Assembly: GCF_002327105.1 (NCBI RefSeq)
Contig: NZ_CP023406.1
Span: 2,604,001-2,668,000, forward strand
DNA from: Luteimonas chenhongjianii
Lineage (GTDB): Bacteria; Pseudomonadota; Gammaproteobacteria; Xanthomonadales; Xanthomonadaceae
Direction: 5' to 3'
DNA length: 64,000 nt
The notes beneath the pieces were generated by a model. The model was not told where the DNA came from and did no database searches. It saw only the letters and a list, made by a program, of their open reading frames with translations. The translations under genes were made by a program, and so were the position numbers. Below, one piece after another: positions 13,527 to 21,867 of the stretch. Within the stretch, counting starts at the first letter, position 1; each line of letters starts with the position of its first letter.

Positions 13527-14486
13527 ATGAATCCGAACTACCTCGACTTCGAACAGCCCATCGCCGACCTCGAAGCGAAGATCCAGGAATTGCGCCAGGC
13601 CAGCGACGGCCCTGCAGTCAACATCGACGCCGAACTGGCGACCCTGCGTGACAAGCTGCGCAAGCGGACCGCCCACATCTTCCGCGACCTGACCCCGTGG
13701 CAGGTCTCCCAGCTGGCCCGGCATCCGCAGCGTCCCTACACCAATGACTACATCCGTCACTTCTGCGACGAGTTCCAGGAGCTGGCGGGCGATCGGGCCT
13801 ATGCCGACGACGCGGCGATCGTCGGTGGCCTTGGCCGGATCAACGGCCGCAGCGTTGTGATCATCGGCCACCAGAAGGGGCGCGACACCAAGACCAAGGT
13901 GCGCCGCAACTTCGGGATGCCGCGCCCGGAGGGCTACCGCAAGGCGCTGCGCCTGATGAAGATGGCCGAGCGCTTCAAGCTGCCGCTGCTGACCTTCATC
14001 GACACGCCGGGCGCCTATCCGGGCATCGGCGCCGAGGAGCGCGGCCAGTCCGAAGCCATCGCCCGCAACCTGATGGAAATGGCGGGGCTCAGGACGCCGA
14101 TCATCTGCACCGTGATCGGCGAAGGCGGCTCGGGCGGCGCGCTGGCGATCGGCGTCGGCGATCGCACGCTGATGCTCGAATACAGCACCTACTCGGTGAT
14201 CTCACCGGAAGGCTGCGCCTCGATCCTGTGGAAGGACGCCGGCAAGGCGCGCGATGCCGCCGAACAGCTGGCGCTGACCGCCAGGCGGCTCAAGTCGCTG
14301 GGCCTGATCGACAAGGTGGTTCGCGAGCCCATCGGCGGGGCCCACCGCAACCCGCGCCAGACCGCGACGCGCCTCAAGGCGGTGCTGATGAACGAGCTCG
14401 ACCAGCTCGAGCAGCTGCCGGTCGAGACGCTGCTGCAGCGTCGCTACGAGCGCCTGCGCGGCTACGGGGCGTACGAGGCGGCGTAA
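13527..14486 (+). CDS. accA: Acetyl-CoA carboxylase carboxyltransferase subunit alpha
   Basis: Cytosolic subunit that, with AccD, moves the carboxyl group from biotin to acetyl-CoA to make malonyl-CoA for fatty acid synthesis. The 319-residue protein equals the E. coli length. It begins [10 protein letters not shown] and carries the alpha-subunit blocks [18 protein letters not shown] and [12 protein letters not shown]. An in-frame extension upstream to 13299 lacks homology, so I use the ATG at 13527. A TAAACT at 13438-13443 could be a -10 box. The gene follows dnaE as in E. coli. Confidence 0.96.
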   Translation: MNPNYLDFEQPIADLEAKIQELRQASDGPAVNIDAELATLRDKLRKRTAHIFRDLTPWQVSQLARHPQRPYTNDYIRHFCDEFQELAGDRAYADDAAIVGGLGRINGRSVVIIGHQKGRDTKTKVRRNFGMPRPEGYRKALRLMKMAERFKLPLLTFIDTPGAYPGIGAEERGQSEAIARNLMEMAGLRTPIICTVIGEGGSGGALAIGVGDRTLMLEYSTYSVISPEGCASILWKDAGKARDAAEQLALTARRLKSLGLIDKVVREPIGGAHRNPRQTATRLKAVLMNELDQLEQLPVETLLQRRYERLRGYGAYEAA

Positions 14487-14570
14487 GCGTCGCACCGCCG
14501 AACGACGCCTTCCAGTCGCGTTCGAATAGACTTCCGGCGCTGGCGACTGGCCAGCCCAGGGGAGCTCTGC

Positions 14571-14849
14571 GTGATCATCAAACGTATCGATGTGTTTTCG
14601 GCTGCCAAGATCATCGGCATCATCGCCGCCGGGTTCGGCCTGCTGGTCGGAATGATGGTGTTCCTGTTCGAGGGCCTGCTTGGCCCCATGACGGGCACCG
14701 GGAATGGATTCGCCATGATGGGGGGCCTCATGGTCATCGCGCTGCCGCTGATGTACGGCATTGCCGGCTTCATCGGCGGCGCGATCCAGGCACTCATCTA
14801 CAACGCGGCGGCCGGCGTTATCGGCGGCATCCGCATCGAGACCGAGTGA
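14571..14849 (+). CDS. Small membrane protein, DUF3566-like
   Basis: A 92-residue protein starting at GTG with a good Shine-Dalgarno (ggggagc) 6 bases before it. It begins MIIKRIDVFSAAKI, then has two hydrophobic segments (about 14-34 and 48-75) separated by a Gly/Thr-rich loop. The end, near G-G-I-R-I-E-T-E, is acidic. The layout resembles small two-helix membrane proteins of the DUF3566 type, a family of unknown function. It follows accA by 84 bases and converges with the reductase on the other strand. No function can be given. Confidence 0.75.
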   Translation: MIIKRIDVFSAAKIIGIIAAGFGLLVGMMVFLFEGLLGPMTGTGNGFAMMGGLMVIALPLMYGIAGFIGGAIQALIYNAAAGVIGGIRIETE

Positions 14850-14952
14850 TCGATCGCCGCGCGTGGCGGCCTGCACCGTCCCGCGCGGCCTGTTGACGCG
14901 ACCACACCCGATCGTCCGATGCGCCGCGTCCACCCCGGGCGCGGCGCCTTGA

Positions 14953-16014
14953 TCACCAGCCCCGCTGGTACTGCGGCGGCGCCTCGATTTGCGCACCGAG
15001 TTCTGCTGCCGCGCGCCGCGGGAAATACGGATCGCGCAGCAGCTCGCGCGCCAATAGCACGATGTCGGCATCGCCGTCGGCGACGATACGCTCGGCCTGC
15101 GCAGGTGTCGTGATCAGGCCGACCGCGCCGGTCGGGATACCGGCGTCTTTGCGAATGCGACGCGCGAACGGGACCTGGTAGCCCGGCCTCGCGTCGATCG
15201 ACTGCAATGGCGACAGGCCGCCGCTGGAGGTGTCGACGAGATCCACGCCGCGCGCTTTCAGCAGGCGCGCGAGTTCGACGGTCTGGGCAAGATCCCAGCC
15301 GCCATCGACCCAATCGGTCGCCGACACTCGCACCCACAGCGGCAGTCGCTCGGGCCAGACGCCGCGCACCGCGTCGACCGTGTCCAGCACCAAGCGCACG
15401 CGATTGTCGAAGCAGCCGCCCCAGGCATCGTCGCGCGTATTCGAAAGTGGCGACAGGAACTGGTGCAGCAGATAGCCGTGGGCGGCGTGGATTTCCGCCA
15501 CCTCGAAGCCCGCCGCCAGCGCGCGGACCGCCGCTGCGCGGAAGTCGGCGACGACGGCGGCGATGCCCTCCGCGTCGAGGGCCCGCGGCGACGGATAGGT
15601 CGCGTCATAGGCCAGCGCCGACGGCGCGACGACCTCCCAGCCGCCCTCCGTGACCGGCACCGCGCTGCGGCCACGCCATGGCGCATGGGTGCTGGCCTTG
15701 CGCCCCGCGTGCGCGAGCTGGATCGCCGGCACCGCACCCTGTGCACGGATGAACGCCGCGATCGGCGCCCAGGCCTGCGCCTGCGCGTCGTTCCAGATGC
15801 CGGCGTCCTGCGGCGAGATCCGCCCGTCCGGGGAGATCGCCGCGGCTTCGGTCATCACCAGTCCCGCGCCGCCGACCGCACGGCTGCCCAGGTGCACGAG
15901 CTGCCAATCGTCGGGCATGCCGTCGACGGACGAGTACTGGCACATCGGAGAAACCGCGATGCGGTTGCGCAACGTCACGTCGCGCTGGCGGAACGGGGCG
16001 AACAGGGCAGCCAT
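14953..16014 (-). CDS. NADH:flavin oxidoreductase, old yellow enzyme family (YqjM/NamA-like)
   Basis: FMN-dependent ene-reductase that reduces activated C=C bonds using NAD(P)H. The 353-residue TIM barrel begins M-A-A-L-F-A-P-F. The YqjM-type flavin contact C25 and Y27 are in S-P-M-C-Q-Y. The substrate motif H-A-G-R-K is near 100, and the family block A-E-I-H-A-A-H-G-Y-L-L-H-Q-F is in the middle. The C-terminal V-L-L-A-R-E-L-L-R-D-P phosphate region is typical. AGGA precedes the ATG. It is divergent from tilS, with 99 bases between the starts. The true substrate is unknown; such enzymes often act in detoxification of electrophiles. Confidence 0.9.
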   Translation of the reverse strand: MAALFAPFRQRDVTLRNRIAVSPMCQYSSVDGMPDDWQLVHLGSRAVGGAGLVMTEAAAISPDGRISPQDAGIWNDAQAQAWAPIAAFIRAQGAVPAIQLAHAGRKASTHAPWRGRSAVPVTEGGWEVVAPSALAYDATYPSPRALDAEGIAAVVADFRAAAVRALAAGFEVAEIHAAHGYLLHQFLSPLSNTRDDAWGGCFDNRVRLVLDTVDAVRGVWPERLPLWVRVSATDWVDGGWDLAQTVELARLLKARGVDLVDTSSGGLSPLQSIDARPGYQVPFARRIRKDAGIPTGAVGLITTPAQAERIVADGDADIVLLARELLRDPYFPRRAAAELGAQIEAPPQYQRGW

Positions 16015-16113
16015 GCAGTCATCCTCCGAGGGGTGCTCACTGTAGGCGGCACGGATGCCGACGGCGACCGCACCGCCGGATCGGAGCATTGCAGCGCATG
16101 GCACCATGCGCGC

Positions 16114-17436
16114 ATGCCGCCCGTACTGCCCCTGCCCGCGCTCCCCGGTGACGGACCGCTCCTCGTGGGGTTCAGCGGCGGACTCGACTCCACCGCGTTG
16201 CTGCACGCGCTCGCCCATACGCCGCAGGCGCGCATGCGCGGGCTCTCCGCGATCCACGTCCATCACGGCCTGCAACCGGCCGCCGACGGCTGGGCCACGC
16301 ACTGCGCGGCGGTCTGTGATGCACTTGGACTGCAATGCGAGATTGCCCGTGTGCATGTCGTGCCCGATGGCCGGGGCCTGGAAGCTGCCGCCCGCGATGC
16401 ACGTCATGCCGCGTTCGCCCGGCATCTGCCCGATGGCGGCCTTCTCGTCCTCGCCCACCACCGCGACGACCAGGCCGAAACCGTGCTCTTGCGTGCCTTG
16501 CGCGCGTCCGGTCCCGAGGGGCTCGCGGCGATGCGACCGTTGCGCAGCTTCGCAGCAGGCCAGCTGTGGCGCCCCCTGCTGGCCCTTCCGCGCGCGCGGC
16601 TGCTTGCGTATGCGCAGGCCCACCACCTGCATTGGATCGAGGACGCCAGCAACGCCGGCGACGACGCCGACCGCAACTTCCTGCGCAACCGCGTCCTGCC
16701 GCTGCTGCGCACGCGCTGGCCGCAGGCCGACGCGGCGCTGGCCGGCGTTGCGGCCTTGCAGGCCGACGCCGGTGACCTGCTCGACCCGGGTGACGCGGAA
16801 GCGCTCGCGCAGGCACGGACGCTGGATCCGGCCGTCCTCCGGCTCGACGCCCTGCGCAGGCTTCCGCCCGCGCGTCGCGCCCGTGTGCTGCGTCGCTGGT
16901 GCGCCGCGCTCGGCCTGCCCCCGCTGCCGGCGCAGGCGCTGGCCTGGTGCGAGCACGACCTGGCCAGTGGCCAGCCGGATCGACAGCCCTGCTTCGACTG
17001 GGCCGGCCACCGCCTGCAGCGCTGGCGTGAGCTGCTGCATGCGGGGCCGGTGCGCGCGCCGCTCGATCGCGTCTTTTCGGACATCTGGCACGGCCGCGCA
17101 CCGCTTTGCCTGCCGGGCGGGGGCGTGCTGGCCTTCGAAGGCGTCCTGGACGAAGCGGGGCCCTGGCGGGTCCAGGCGCGCCGGGGTGGCGAGCGCATCC
17201 GCCTGCCGGGACGTGACCATACCCACGCCCTCAAGCACGTACTGCAGTCGCTGGCGATCCCGCCCTGGCTGCGGGCCCACCTGCCGCTGCTGGTCGATGC
17301 CAGCGGTCGGCTGGCGGCGGCCGGCGACCTCGTCTTCGACGCCGGTTTCGACGCCTGGCTCCGCAGCGGCCATCGCCGGCTGCGCTGGTGGCCGCCGGGC
17401 ACCACGGCATCGGCCCTGCACGCGCCGATGCTTTAA
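16114..17436 (+). CDS. tilS: tRNA(Ile)-lysidine synthase
   Basis: Adds lysine to the wobble cytidine of the CAU-anticodon tRNA-Ile using ATP, so the tRNA reads AUA. The 440-residue protein has the PP-loop motif S-G-G-L-D-S at 21-26. Then come the N-type PPase blocks H-V-H-H-G-L-Q and A-H-H-R-D-D-Q-A-E-T, the W-x-E-D-A-S-N region, and C-terminal TilS substrate-binding domains. The ATG at 16114 puts the PP-loop at the usual distance; the long in-frame upstream extension is antisense to the reductase and is not real. xseB follows 9 bases after the stop. Confidence 0.95.
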   Translation: MPPVLPLPALPGDGPLLVGFSGGLDSTALLHALAHTPQARMRGLSAIHVHHGLQPAADGWATHCAAVCDALGLQCEIARVHVVPDGRGLEAAARDARHAAFARHLPDGGLLVLAHHRDDQAETVLLRALRASGPEGLAAMRPLRSFAAGQLWRPLLALPRARLLAYAQAHHLHWIEDASNAGDDADRNFLRNRVLPLLRTRWPQADAALAGVAALQADAGDLLDPGDAEALAQARTLDPAVLRLDALRRLPPARRARVLRRWCAALGLPPLPAQALAWCEHDLASGQPDRQPCFDWAGHRLQRWRELLHAGPVRAPLDRVFSDIWHGRAPLCLPGGGVLAFEGVLDEAGPWRVQARRGGERIRLPGRDHTHALKHVLQSLAIPPWLRAHLPLLVDASGRLAAAGDLVFDAGFDAWLRSGHRRLRWWPPGTTASALHAPML

Positions 17437-17439
17437 AAT
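17434..17439 (+). promoter_or_regulatory. TAAAAT, possible -10 box of a leaderless xseB transcript
   Basis: TAAAAT overlaps the tilS stop codon and ends 6 bases before the xseB ATG, so a transcript would start at or next to the A of ATG. No good -35 box is visible 16-18 bases further up. The absence of a ribosome binding site is consistent with leaderless expression, but readthrough from tilS would also explain expression. Confidence 0.3.
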
Positions 17440-17445
17440 CCGCGG

Positions 17446-17718
17446 ATGCCGAAAAAGCCTGCCACTACCGAACCCAGTCCCGTCGCGGATTTCGAGAACG
17501 CGTTGACCCAGCTCGAGTCGCTGGTCGAACGCATGGAGGGCGACGAACTGAGCCTGGAGGAATCGCTGGGCGCCTACGAGCGCGGCGTCGGCCTCTATCG
17601 CCGCTGCCAGCAGGCGCTCGAGGATGCCGAGCTGCGTGTACGCCTGCTCAGCGACCCGGCCGCGCCGGAACGCGCCCAGCCCTTCGGAGAAGCTGCGGCA
17701 GACGGTCCCGATGCCTGA
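17446..17718 (+). CDS. xseB: Exodeoxyribonuclease VII small subunit
   Basis: Small subunit of the single-strand-specific exonuclease VII; several copies bind each XseA chain. The 90-residue protein contains [16 protein letters not shown] and L-S-L-E-E-S-L-x-x-Y-E-R-G near 12-48, diagnostic of the family. No Shine-Dalgarno precedes the ATG; instead TAAAAT (17434-17439) sits 6 bases upstream, so the gene could also be read from a leaderless message. Its end overlaps the ispA start by 8 bases. The xseB-ispA pairing is widely conserved. Confidence 0.94.
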   Translation: MPKKPATTEPSPVADFENALTQLESLVERMEGDELSLEESLGAYERGVGLYRRCQQALEDAELRVRLLSDPAAPERAQPFGEAAADGPDA

Positions 17719-18601
17719 CCCGATGGTGGGGTTGAACGAGGTCTGGCGCGCGCGCACCGACGCGAGCCTGCAACGCGCGCTCGACGCCGTGGCGGGCGGC
17801 GAGCCCCGCCTGCACGCGGCGATGCGCCATGCAGTGCTGCTCGGCGGCAAGCGCATGCGCCCGCTTCTTGTGCACGCGACCGCCCACGCGTTCGGCGCCG
17901 CGCCCGGAGCCGCCGACGCGGCCGCGGCCGCGATCGAGCTGGTGCATGCCTATTCGCTGGTCCATGACGACCTGCCGGCAATGGACGACGATGCGCTGCG
18001 CCGTGGCCAGCCGACCGTGCACGTCGCCTTCGACGAAGCCACCGCGATCCTCGCCGGCGATGCGCTGCAGACATTGGCGTTCTCGCTGCTGGCCGAGGCC
18101 CCGCTCGATGCGGAGATCCGCCTGGCGATGGTCGCCGCGCTGGCGCATGCCTCCGGCGCGAACGGCATGTGCGGCGGCCAGGCGCTCGATCTCGCCGCAA
18201 CCGGCGAGGACGTATCGATCGATATCGCCGCGCTCGAACGCCTGCACGCAATGAAGACCGGCGCCCTGCTGCGGGCCGCGGTCACCCTCGGCGCGCTGGC
18301 AGCCGGTGTCGACGCCGACACCCGCGCCCGGCTCGACAGCTTCGCCGCCGCGCTCGGCCTCGCATTCCAGATCCGCGACGATCTGCTCGACATCGAGGGC
18401 GACAGCGCGACGCTCGGCAAGACGGCCGGCAAGGATGTCGCGCAGGACAAGGCCACCTTCCCGGCGCTGATCGGGCTGGAAGCCTCGCGTGACCGCCTGC
18501 AGGCGCTGGCCGCGCGCATGGACGAGGCGCTGGCGCCGTTCGGCGATGCCGTCGCGCCGTTGGCCGCCCTCGGTCGACGCGCGATCGAGCGCGATCACTG
18601 A
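17711..18601 (+). CDS. ispA: Farnesyl diphosphate synthase (polyprenyl synthetase family)
   Basis: Condenses isopentenyl and dimethylallyl diphosphates to geranyl and then farnesyl diphosphate. The 296-residue protein carries the first aspartate-rich motif D86-D-L-P-A-M-D92 and the second, R-D-D-L-L-D, near 225. G-G-K-R-x-R-P at about 45-51 binds the diphosphate. The ATG at 17711 overlaps the end of xseB; a longer in-frame start lies inside xseB and would add unrelated residues. It uses products of the pathway that begins with Dxr at 206. Confidence 0.94.
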   Translation: MPDPMVGLNEVWRARTDASLQRALDAVAGGEPRLHAAMRHAVLLGGKRMRPLLVHATAHAFGAAPGAADAAAAAIELVHAYSLVHDDLPAMDDDALRRGQPTVHVAFDEATAILAGDALQTLAFSLLAEAPLDAEIRLAMVAALAHASGANGMCGGQALDLAATGEDVSIDIAALERLHAMKTGALLRAAVTLGALAAGVDADTRARLDSFAAALGLAFQIRDDLLDIEGDSATLGKTAGKDVAQDKATFPALIGLEASRDRLQALAARMDEALAPFGDAVAPLAALGRRAIERDH

Positions 18602-18631
18602 AGCGGATCGTTCGACCGGGCTGCGAACGGC

Positions 18632-19081
18632 TTATCGGCGCCCGAAGAACCGGATCGTCAGCGGGTGCTCGTAATGCTCGCCGTTCAGTGCGCGGACCGC
18701 CGCGACGATGCTGCTGACCAGCCACAGCAGCGCAAGTCCGCAGGCCGCCGCGCCCAGCAACAGGCCGGCCGGCACCGTCACGATCGCGCCGATCCCCAGT
18801 GTCAGCACGGTCGCGCCAAGCAGAACGATGCCGGTCACGACGATCGCGCAGGCGTAGAGGCACATGCTCAGGTGGAAATTGAGTGCCTCGCGCGCGTGCT
18901 CGGCCACGAAGGCGTCCTCATCGCGCTTGGCCAGATAGACCGCGCCGGCCACCAGCGCTCCGGCCAGACCCGACATCCAGCTCGTCAGCAGCGCAAGCAC
19001 CAACGCGCCGATGTGCATCGCCGCCGCCCAGTTGCGGCTCTCGCTGGCGGGCAGGGTCTGCGGGAAGGATGCGGTCTGCAT
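18632..19081 (-). CDS. DUF4870-type membrane protein (Tic20-like), copy 1
   Basis: A 149-residue inner-membrane protein, start ATG with GGAG 8 bases upstream. The N-terminus carries R-N-W-A-A-A-M-H, then hydrophobic helices at about 24-48, 72-96 and 100-128. The central E-H-A-R-E-A-L-N-F-H motif is characteristic of DUF4870 proteins. It ends in Y-x-H-P-L-T-I-R-F. Function is unknown. It lies next to a related gene on the same strand (19237-19647), with ispA converging on its 3' end. Confidence 0.85.
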   Translation of the reverse strand: MQTASFPQTLPASESRNWAAAMHIGALVLALLTSWMSGLAGALVAGAVYLAKRDEDAFVAEHAREALNFHLSMCLYACAIVVTGIVLLGATVLTLGIGAIVTVPAGLLLGAAACGLALLWLVSSIVAAVRALNGEHYEHPLTIRFFGRR

Positions 19082-19236
19082 ACGAAGACTCCGGTGGTGG
19101 ATGTGATCAGGTTTCAGCCTGCCGGCACGTCATGAGCCCCGCCAGCCGCGGAGGTCACCCGGACTTCCGGCACGCCCGTACGCAACAGGCGCCGGCGCGC
19201 GGCGCCGGAGCCCGTGTGCTGCAGCAGGGCAGCGGC

Positions 19237-19647
19237 TTACTTGACCAGTCGCAGCGCGAAGGGATAGCGATACGCCACGCCGTCGTTCGCCTTCATGCCG
19301 CCGATGATCGTCAGCACCAGCCACGCGATGCCGAGCAGGATCGAGAGCGGGAAGGTCAGCACGGCGCCCAGGCCGAAGGTGACCAGGGTGATCAGCAGCA
19401 ACAGCACGCCGACGATCAACAGGGTGATGTTGAAGTTCAGCGCCTCGCGCGCCTGATCGACGGCAAACGGCATCGTGTCCTTCTTGATCAGCCAGATCAC
19501 CAGCGGGCCGACGATGTTGCCGACCCCGCCGGTGAACAGTCCGGTCAACGCCGACAGATGGGCGAACAGGGCCCACTGGCGCTCTTCCGAAGACGCGGCG
19601 CCGGCGGGCGGAGGCGGTGCAAGGGTGTACTTGTCGAACTCGCTCAT
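19237..19647 (-). CDS. DUF4870-type membrane protein (Tic20-like), copy 2
   Basis: A 136-residue membrane protein related to the next gene downstream (18632-19081). It has S-E-E-R-Q-W-A-L-F-A-H-L-S-A near the start, the D-Q-A-R-E-A-L-N-F-N-I motif near 68-77, and three hydrophobic helices (about 30-55, 73-100, 101-115). The end, A-Y-R-Y-P-F-A-L-R-L, matches the Y-x-x-P end of copy 1. The two stand 155 bases apart and probably arose by duplication. Function is unknown. Confidence 0.87.
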   Translation of the reverse strand: MSEFDKYTLAPPPPAGAASSEERQWALFAHLSALTGLFTGGVGNIVGPLVIWLIKKDTMPFAVDQAREALNFNITLLIVGVLLLLITLVTFGLGAVLTFPLSILLGIAWLVLTIIGGMKANDGVAYRYPFALRLVK

Positions 19648-19737
19648 GCGAAAGCGCCTCTGGTCGTGTGGAAGGATCAGGCCGTGGCCTGCGAAGCACT
19701 GTTCAGCGATGGGGGGCCACCGTCAAGTGCGCAAAGC

Positions 19738-21117
19738 TCAGTCGTCGCCGGCGACGGTCATGCGGCCGAGCAGGATCGACCCTGACCGCACATGCGAACG
19801 CGGGTCGATATCGCTGCCCACCGCTTCGATGGTGGCGAACATTTCTTTCAGATTGCCGGCGATGGTGATGCCGTCGACCGCATGCCGGATCTCGCCGCCC
19901 TCCACCCAGAAGCCGGACGCGCCGCGCGAATAATCGCCCGTCACCGCATTGACGCCCTGCCCCATCAGACCGGTGACCAGCAGGCCGCGATCCATGCCGC
20001 GCAGCAGTTCGTCGAGGCCGCCGGCGTTGGCGGGGATCTCGAGGTTGTGTACGCCGCCCGCATTGCCCGTGGTCTGCAGGCCGAGCTTGCGCGCCGAATA
20101 GCTGCCGAGCACATAGCGCTGAAGCACGCCGCCCTCGACCAGCGGTGCTTCGCGCGTGGCCACGCCTTCGGCGTCGTAGGCCGAAGACTGGAAGCCGCGC
20201 TCGAGGAACGGCCGCTCGAAGATGCCGAACCACTCGGGAAACAACTGCGTGCCGACGCTGTCGAGCAGGAAGCTCGCGCGCCGGTACAGCGCACCGCCCG
20301 ACACCGCACCAAGCAGGTGGCCGATCAGCGATCGCGCCACTTCGGCCTGGAACAGCACCGGATAGCTGCCGGTGGGCACGGGCCGGGGATCGAGGCGCGC
20401 CAGGGTCCGCTCGGCCGCGCGTCGGCCGATTGCGATCGGGGATTCCAGGTCGTCCGCAGCCAGAGCCACGCTGTACCAGCCCTCGCGCTGCATGCGATCC
20501 CCGGCGCCCGCGATCAGCGCGCAGCCGATGCTGTGATGGCTGCTGCGCTCGGCGCCGATGAAGCCATGGCTGTTGGCATACACGCTGAGGCCGCGCGTGG
20601 TGCTGACCGAAGCGCCGTCGGAGTTCTCGATGCGCGGATCCGCGTCGCGACCACCGGCCTCGCAGGCCAGGGCCAGATCCACCGCGGCGTCGGCGTCCAG
20701 CGCCCAGGGATGCCAGGCATCGAACTCCGGAAAGCGGCCGTCCGGCCCGGGCCGCGCCATCAGTTCGGCGTCGGCCAGGCCCGACGCCTCGTCGTCCTCG
20801 GTGAAGCGCGCGATCGCGCAGGCCTGGTCGACCGTAGCCGCGAGGCTCTCCTCGCGCAGATCGGCGGTGCTGGCGGTGCCCCGGCGCTTGCCGAAGTAGA
20901 CGGTGACGCCGATCCCGCGGTCGCGGGTGGACTCGACGGTCTCCACCTCGCCCATGCGCACATTGACGCTCAGCCCCGCGTCCTCCGAGCAGGACACCTC
21001 CGCCTGGGTGGCCCCGGCGGCGCGGCAACGGTCGAGGAGGCGCTGCGATACCGCGGCCAGCGCTTCTAGGCGCTCGGCCGAATCGTCGGCGGTGTGAACA
21101 TTCAGGGCGGGCGACAT
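19738..21117 (-). CDS. pmbA: Metalloprotease PmbA/TldE
   Basis: Partner of TldD in the heteromeric zinc protease that trims modified peptides and some antitoxins; known from microcin B17 and CcdA work. The product has 459 residues, with E-x-E-T-V-E-S-T-R-D-R-G near 65-78 and a C-terminal beta-rich domain ending G-S-I-L-L-G-R-M-T-V-A-G. It lacks the HExxxH motif, as expected for the TldE half. I use ATG at 21117; a TTG at 21141 would add eight residues and reach the darP start. It is divergent from darP by 23 bases. Confidence 0.93.
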   Translation of the reverse strand: MSPALNVHTADDSAERLEALAAVSQRLLDRCRAAGATQAEVSCSEDAGLSVNVRMGEVETVESTRDRGIGVTVYFGKRRGTASTADLREESLAATVDQACAIARFTEDDEASGLADAELMARPGPDGRFPEFDAWHPWALDADAAVDLALACEAGGRDADPRIENSDGASVSTTRGLSVYANSHGFIGAERSSHHSIGCALIAGAGDRMQREGWYSVALAADDLESPIAIGRRAAERTLARLDPRPVPTGSYPVLFQAEVARSLIGHLLGAVSGGALYRRASFLLDSVGTQLFPEWFGIFERPFLERGFQSSAYDAEGVATREAPLVEGGVLQRYVLGSYSARKLGLQTTGNAGGVHNLEIPANAGGLDELLRGMDRGLLVTGLMGQGVNAVTGDYSRGASGFWVEGGEIRHAVDGITIAGNLKEMFATIEAVGSDIDPRSHVRSGSILLGRMTVAGDD

Positions 21118-21130
21118 GAGCAATGACTTA

Positions 21131-21136
21131 TCCTGT
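21131..21136 (+). promoter_or_regulatory. TATCCT, possible -10 box of a leaderless darP transcript
   Basis: In the short space between the divergent pmbA and darP starts the string TTATCCT ends about 4-6 bases before the darP ATG at 21141, and no Shine-Dalgarno is visible. The same bases read on the other strand give AGGATA, a likely ribosome binding site for pmbA. One short sequence may therefore serve both genes. Confidence 0.28.
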
Positions 21137-21140
21137 TGCA

Positions 21141-21740
21141 ATGAGAGGCATAGACGAAGATTCCGGCGAGTACCTGGGCCCCAGCCGCAAGCAGAACCGA
21201 CGCGAAGCGTTGGAAGTGCTGTCGCTGGCCGATGCCCTGGCCGCGCTATCGGAAAACCAGCTGGGCAAACTGCCCATTCCCGAGACTCTGCTGCCGCACA
21301 TCGCCGATGCGCGGCGCATCACCTCGCACATCGCGCGCAAGCGGCAGCTGGCGTACCTGGCCAAGCAGATGCGGCGCGAGGACGACGAGACGCTGCATGC
21401 GATCCGCGATGCGATGGATGCCGGCGGCGCCGCGGCGCGCATGGACACCGCGCAGATGCACCGGGCCGAAGCCTGGCGCGAACGCCTGCTGGCCGACGGC
21501 GACGCGGCGCTCGCGGAGCTGCTCGACACGTACCCGGAGGCCGACCGCCAGCGCCTGCGCCAGCTGGTGCGCAACGCCCTGGCGGAGCGTGCGAAGAACA
21601 AGCCGCCGGCCGCGTTCCGCGAGTTGTTCCGTGAACTGCGCGGCGTATTCGCGGCGGCCTCGCTCGCGGCGGGTGAAACCGCTGCGGACGATGGCCACTC
21701 CGATGACGACGACGCAGGCGACACGGACGACGCTCGCTGA
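21141..21740 (+). CDS. darP: Ribosome biogenesis factor DarP (YjgA, DUF615)
   Basis: Dual-action ribosomal assembly protein that binds late 50S precursors and helps form the peptidyl-transferase centre. The predicted protein has 199 residues. It has the basic N-terminal S-R-K-Q-N-R-R-E-A block, the [21 protein letters not shown] motif near 50-75, and a C-terminal acidic tail rich in Asp. I use the ATG at 21141; an in-frame ATG at 21123 would add six residues. The pmbA-darP divergent pair is widely conserved in proteobacteria. It converges with tldD. Confidence 0.92.
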   Translation: MRGIDEDSGEYLGPSRKQNRREALEVLSLADALAALSENQLGKLPIPETLLPHIADARRITSHIARKRQLAYLAKQMRREDDETLHAIRDAMDAGGAAARMDTAQMHRAEAWRERLLADGDAALAELLDTYPEADRQRLRQLVRNALAERAKNKPPAAFRELFRELRGVFAAASLAAGETAADDGHSDDDDAGDTDDAR

Positions 21741-21867
21741 GGACGCGTGGACGCGGCGTCGCCGGCGCTGACGGCGGCGGAAGGCCACCGCGTACAACCC
21801 GCTCGTGGGATACCCGAACCTGCGGCGCCCACGCCCGCCGGCACGCATCCGCCCGTGACCCACACCA

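Noticed and set aside
18608-18632. Weak hairpin between ispA and the DUF4870 gene
   Set aside because: Only six pairs and no T run; not enough for a terminator call.
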